Shown one piece after another: positions 63,901 through 64,000 of a stretch of DNA of 64,000 nucleotides (its first letter is position 1; each line of letters opens with the position of its first letter). The DNA lies in assembly GCA_027574665.1 (NCBI GenBank), contig CM050652.1, positions 36,475,631-36,539,630 on the forward strand. Reading direction: 5' to 3'. The translations under genes were made by a program, and so were the position numbers. A model generated the notes under the pieces. It was not told where the DNA came from. It saw only the letters and a list, made by a program, of their open reading frames with translations, and searched no databases. Source of the DNA: Rhynochetos jubatus. Its lineage: Eukaryota > Chordata > Aves > Eurypygiformes > Rhynochetidae.

Positions 63901-64000
63901 AGCAGAGCACATATCGGTGCTAAGAAAAACCATTAGTTCCACATCCATCTGTAATTTGTGGAGACATGCAATAAAACTGTAGTAATCTTGGATTATGGCA

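Larger units (their letters stand above)
51702..64000. other. Intergenic DNA downstream of HMGA2
   Basis: No exon, tRNA or other RNA gene is recognisable. In mammals the next gene downstream is LLPH on the opposite strand, and no fragment of its highly basic protein appears here. Apart from the enhancer-like cluster at 54181-54500 and a short CpG cluster near 60910-60932, the segments 51.7-54.1 kb and 54.5-64 kb look like unique, moderately AT-rich sequence. Open frames of up to 144 codons near 60.1-60.5 kb overlap on both strands and have no recognisable domain. Confidence 0.75.

Noticed and set aside
1..64000. CRISPR arrays, operons, tRNA or rRNA genes, endogenous retroviral genes
   Set aside because: No regularly spaced repeats, no cloverleaf sequence, and no recognisable gag, pol or env segment was seen.

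Overview
This is vertebrate nuclear DNA, almost certainly from a bird. There is no prokaryotic gene density, real exons are tiny and carry GT-AG splice sites, and there is a young, 5'-truncated CR1 retrotransposon with the avian-type 3' end of 8-bp repeats. Older interspersed repeats are sparse and heavily eroded. The species cannot be fixed from the sequence.

The only gene I can support is HMGA2, read on the + strand, and only its last two coding exons are present. Exon 4 (27534-27566) encodes PQQVVQKKPAQ. Exon 5 (48491-48538) encodes the acidic tail EETEETSSQESAEED and the stop. The earlier exons, which carry the three AT-hooks, lie upstream of the window, so bases 1-27533 are the 3' part of the long intron 3. 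Intron 4 is 27567-48490 (20.9 kb). The 3'UTR runs from 48539 to about 51700. It carries eight let-7 seed matches of at least 7 nt and two AATAAA signals near its end. Bases after about 51.7 kb are intergenic, with no exon I can identify.

Layout: 1-27.5 kb is intron 3, with ancient CR1 and SINE/L2-like fossils, microsatellites, AT-rich homeodomain-motif clusters that look like conserved non-coding DNA, and one strong unexplained splice-acceptor-like tract. 27.6-48.5 kb is intron 4, with a CR1 insertion at 36.05-36.61 kb, a surprising CpG island at 39.57-39.84 kb with its own ORF and acceptor-like site, and two strong G-quadruplex motifs. 48.5-51.7 kb is exon 5 and the 3'UTR. 51.7-64 kb is downstream intergenic DNA with one enhancer-like cluster at 54.2-54.5 kb.

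The main regulatory story is post-transcriptional. HMGA2 is an oncofetal, growth-regulating chromatin protein whose mRNA is silenced by let-7, and the dense let-7 array is visible here. The most interesting unexplained items are the intron 4 CpG island with an in-frame candidate alternative 3' exon, a hairpin in the 3'UTR that seems to come from an ancient palindromic repeat, and a perfect consensus estrogen response element just past the distal poly(A) signal. No wholly new biological system is evident.
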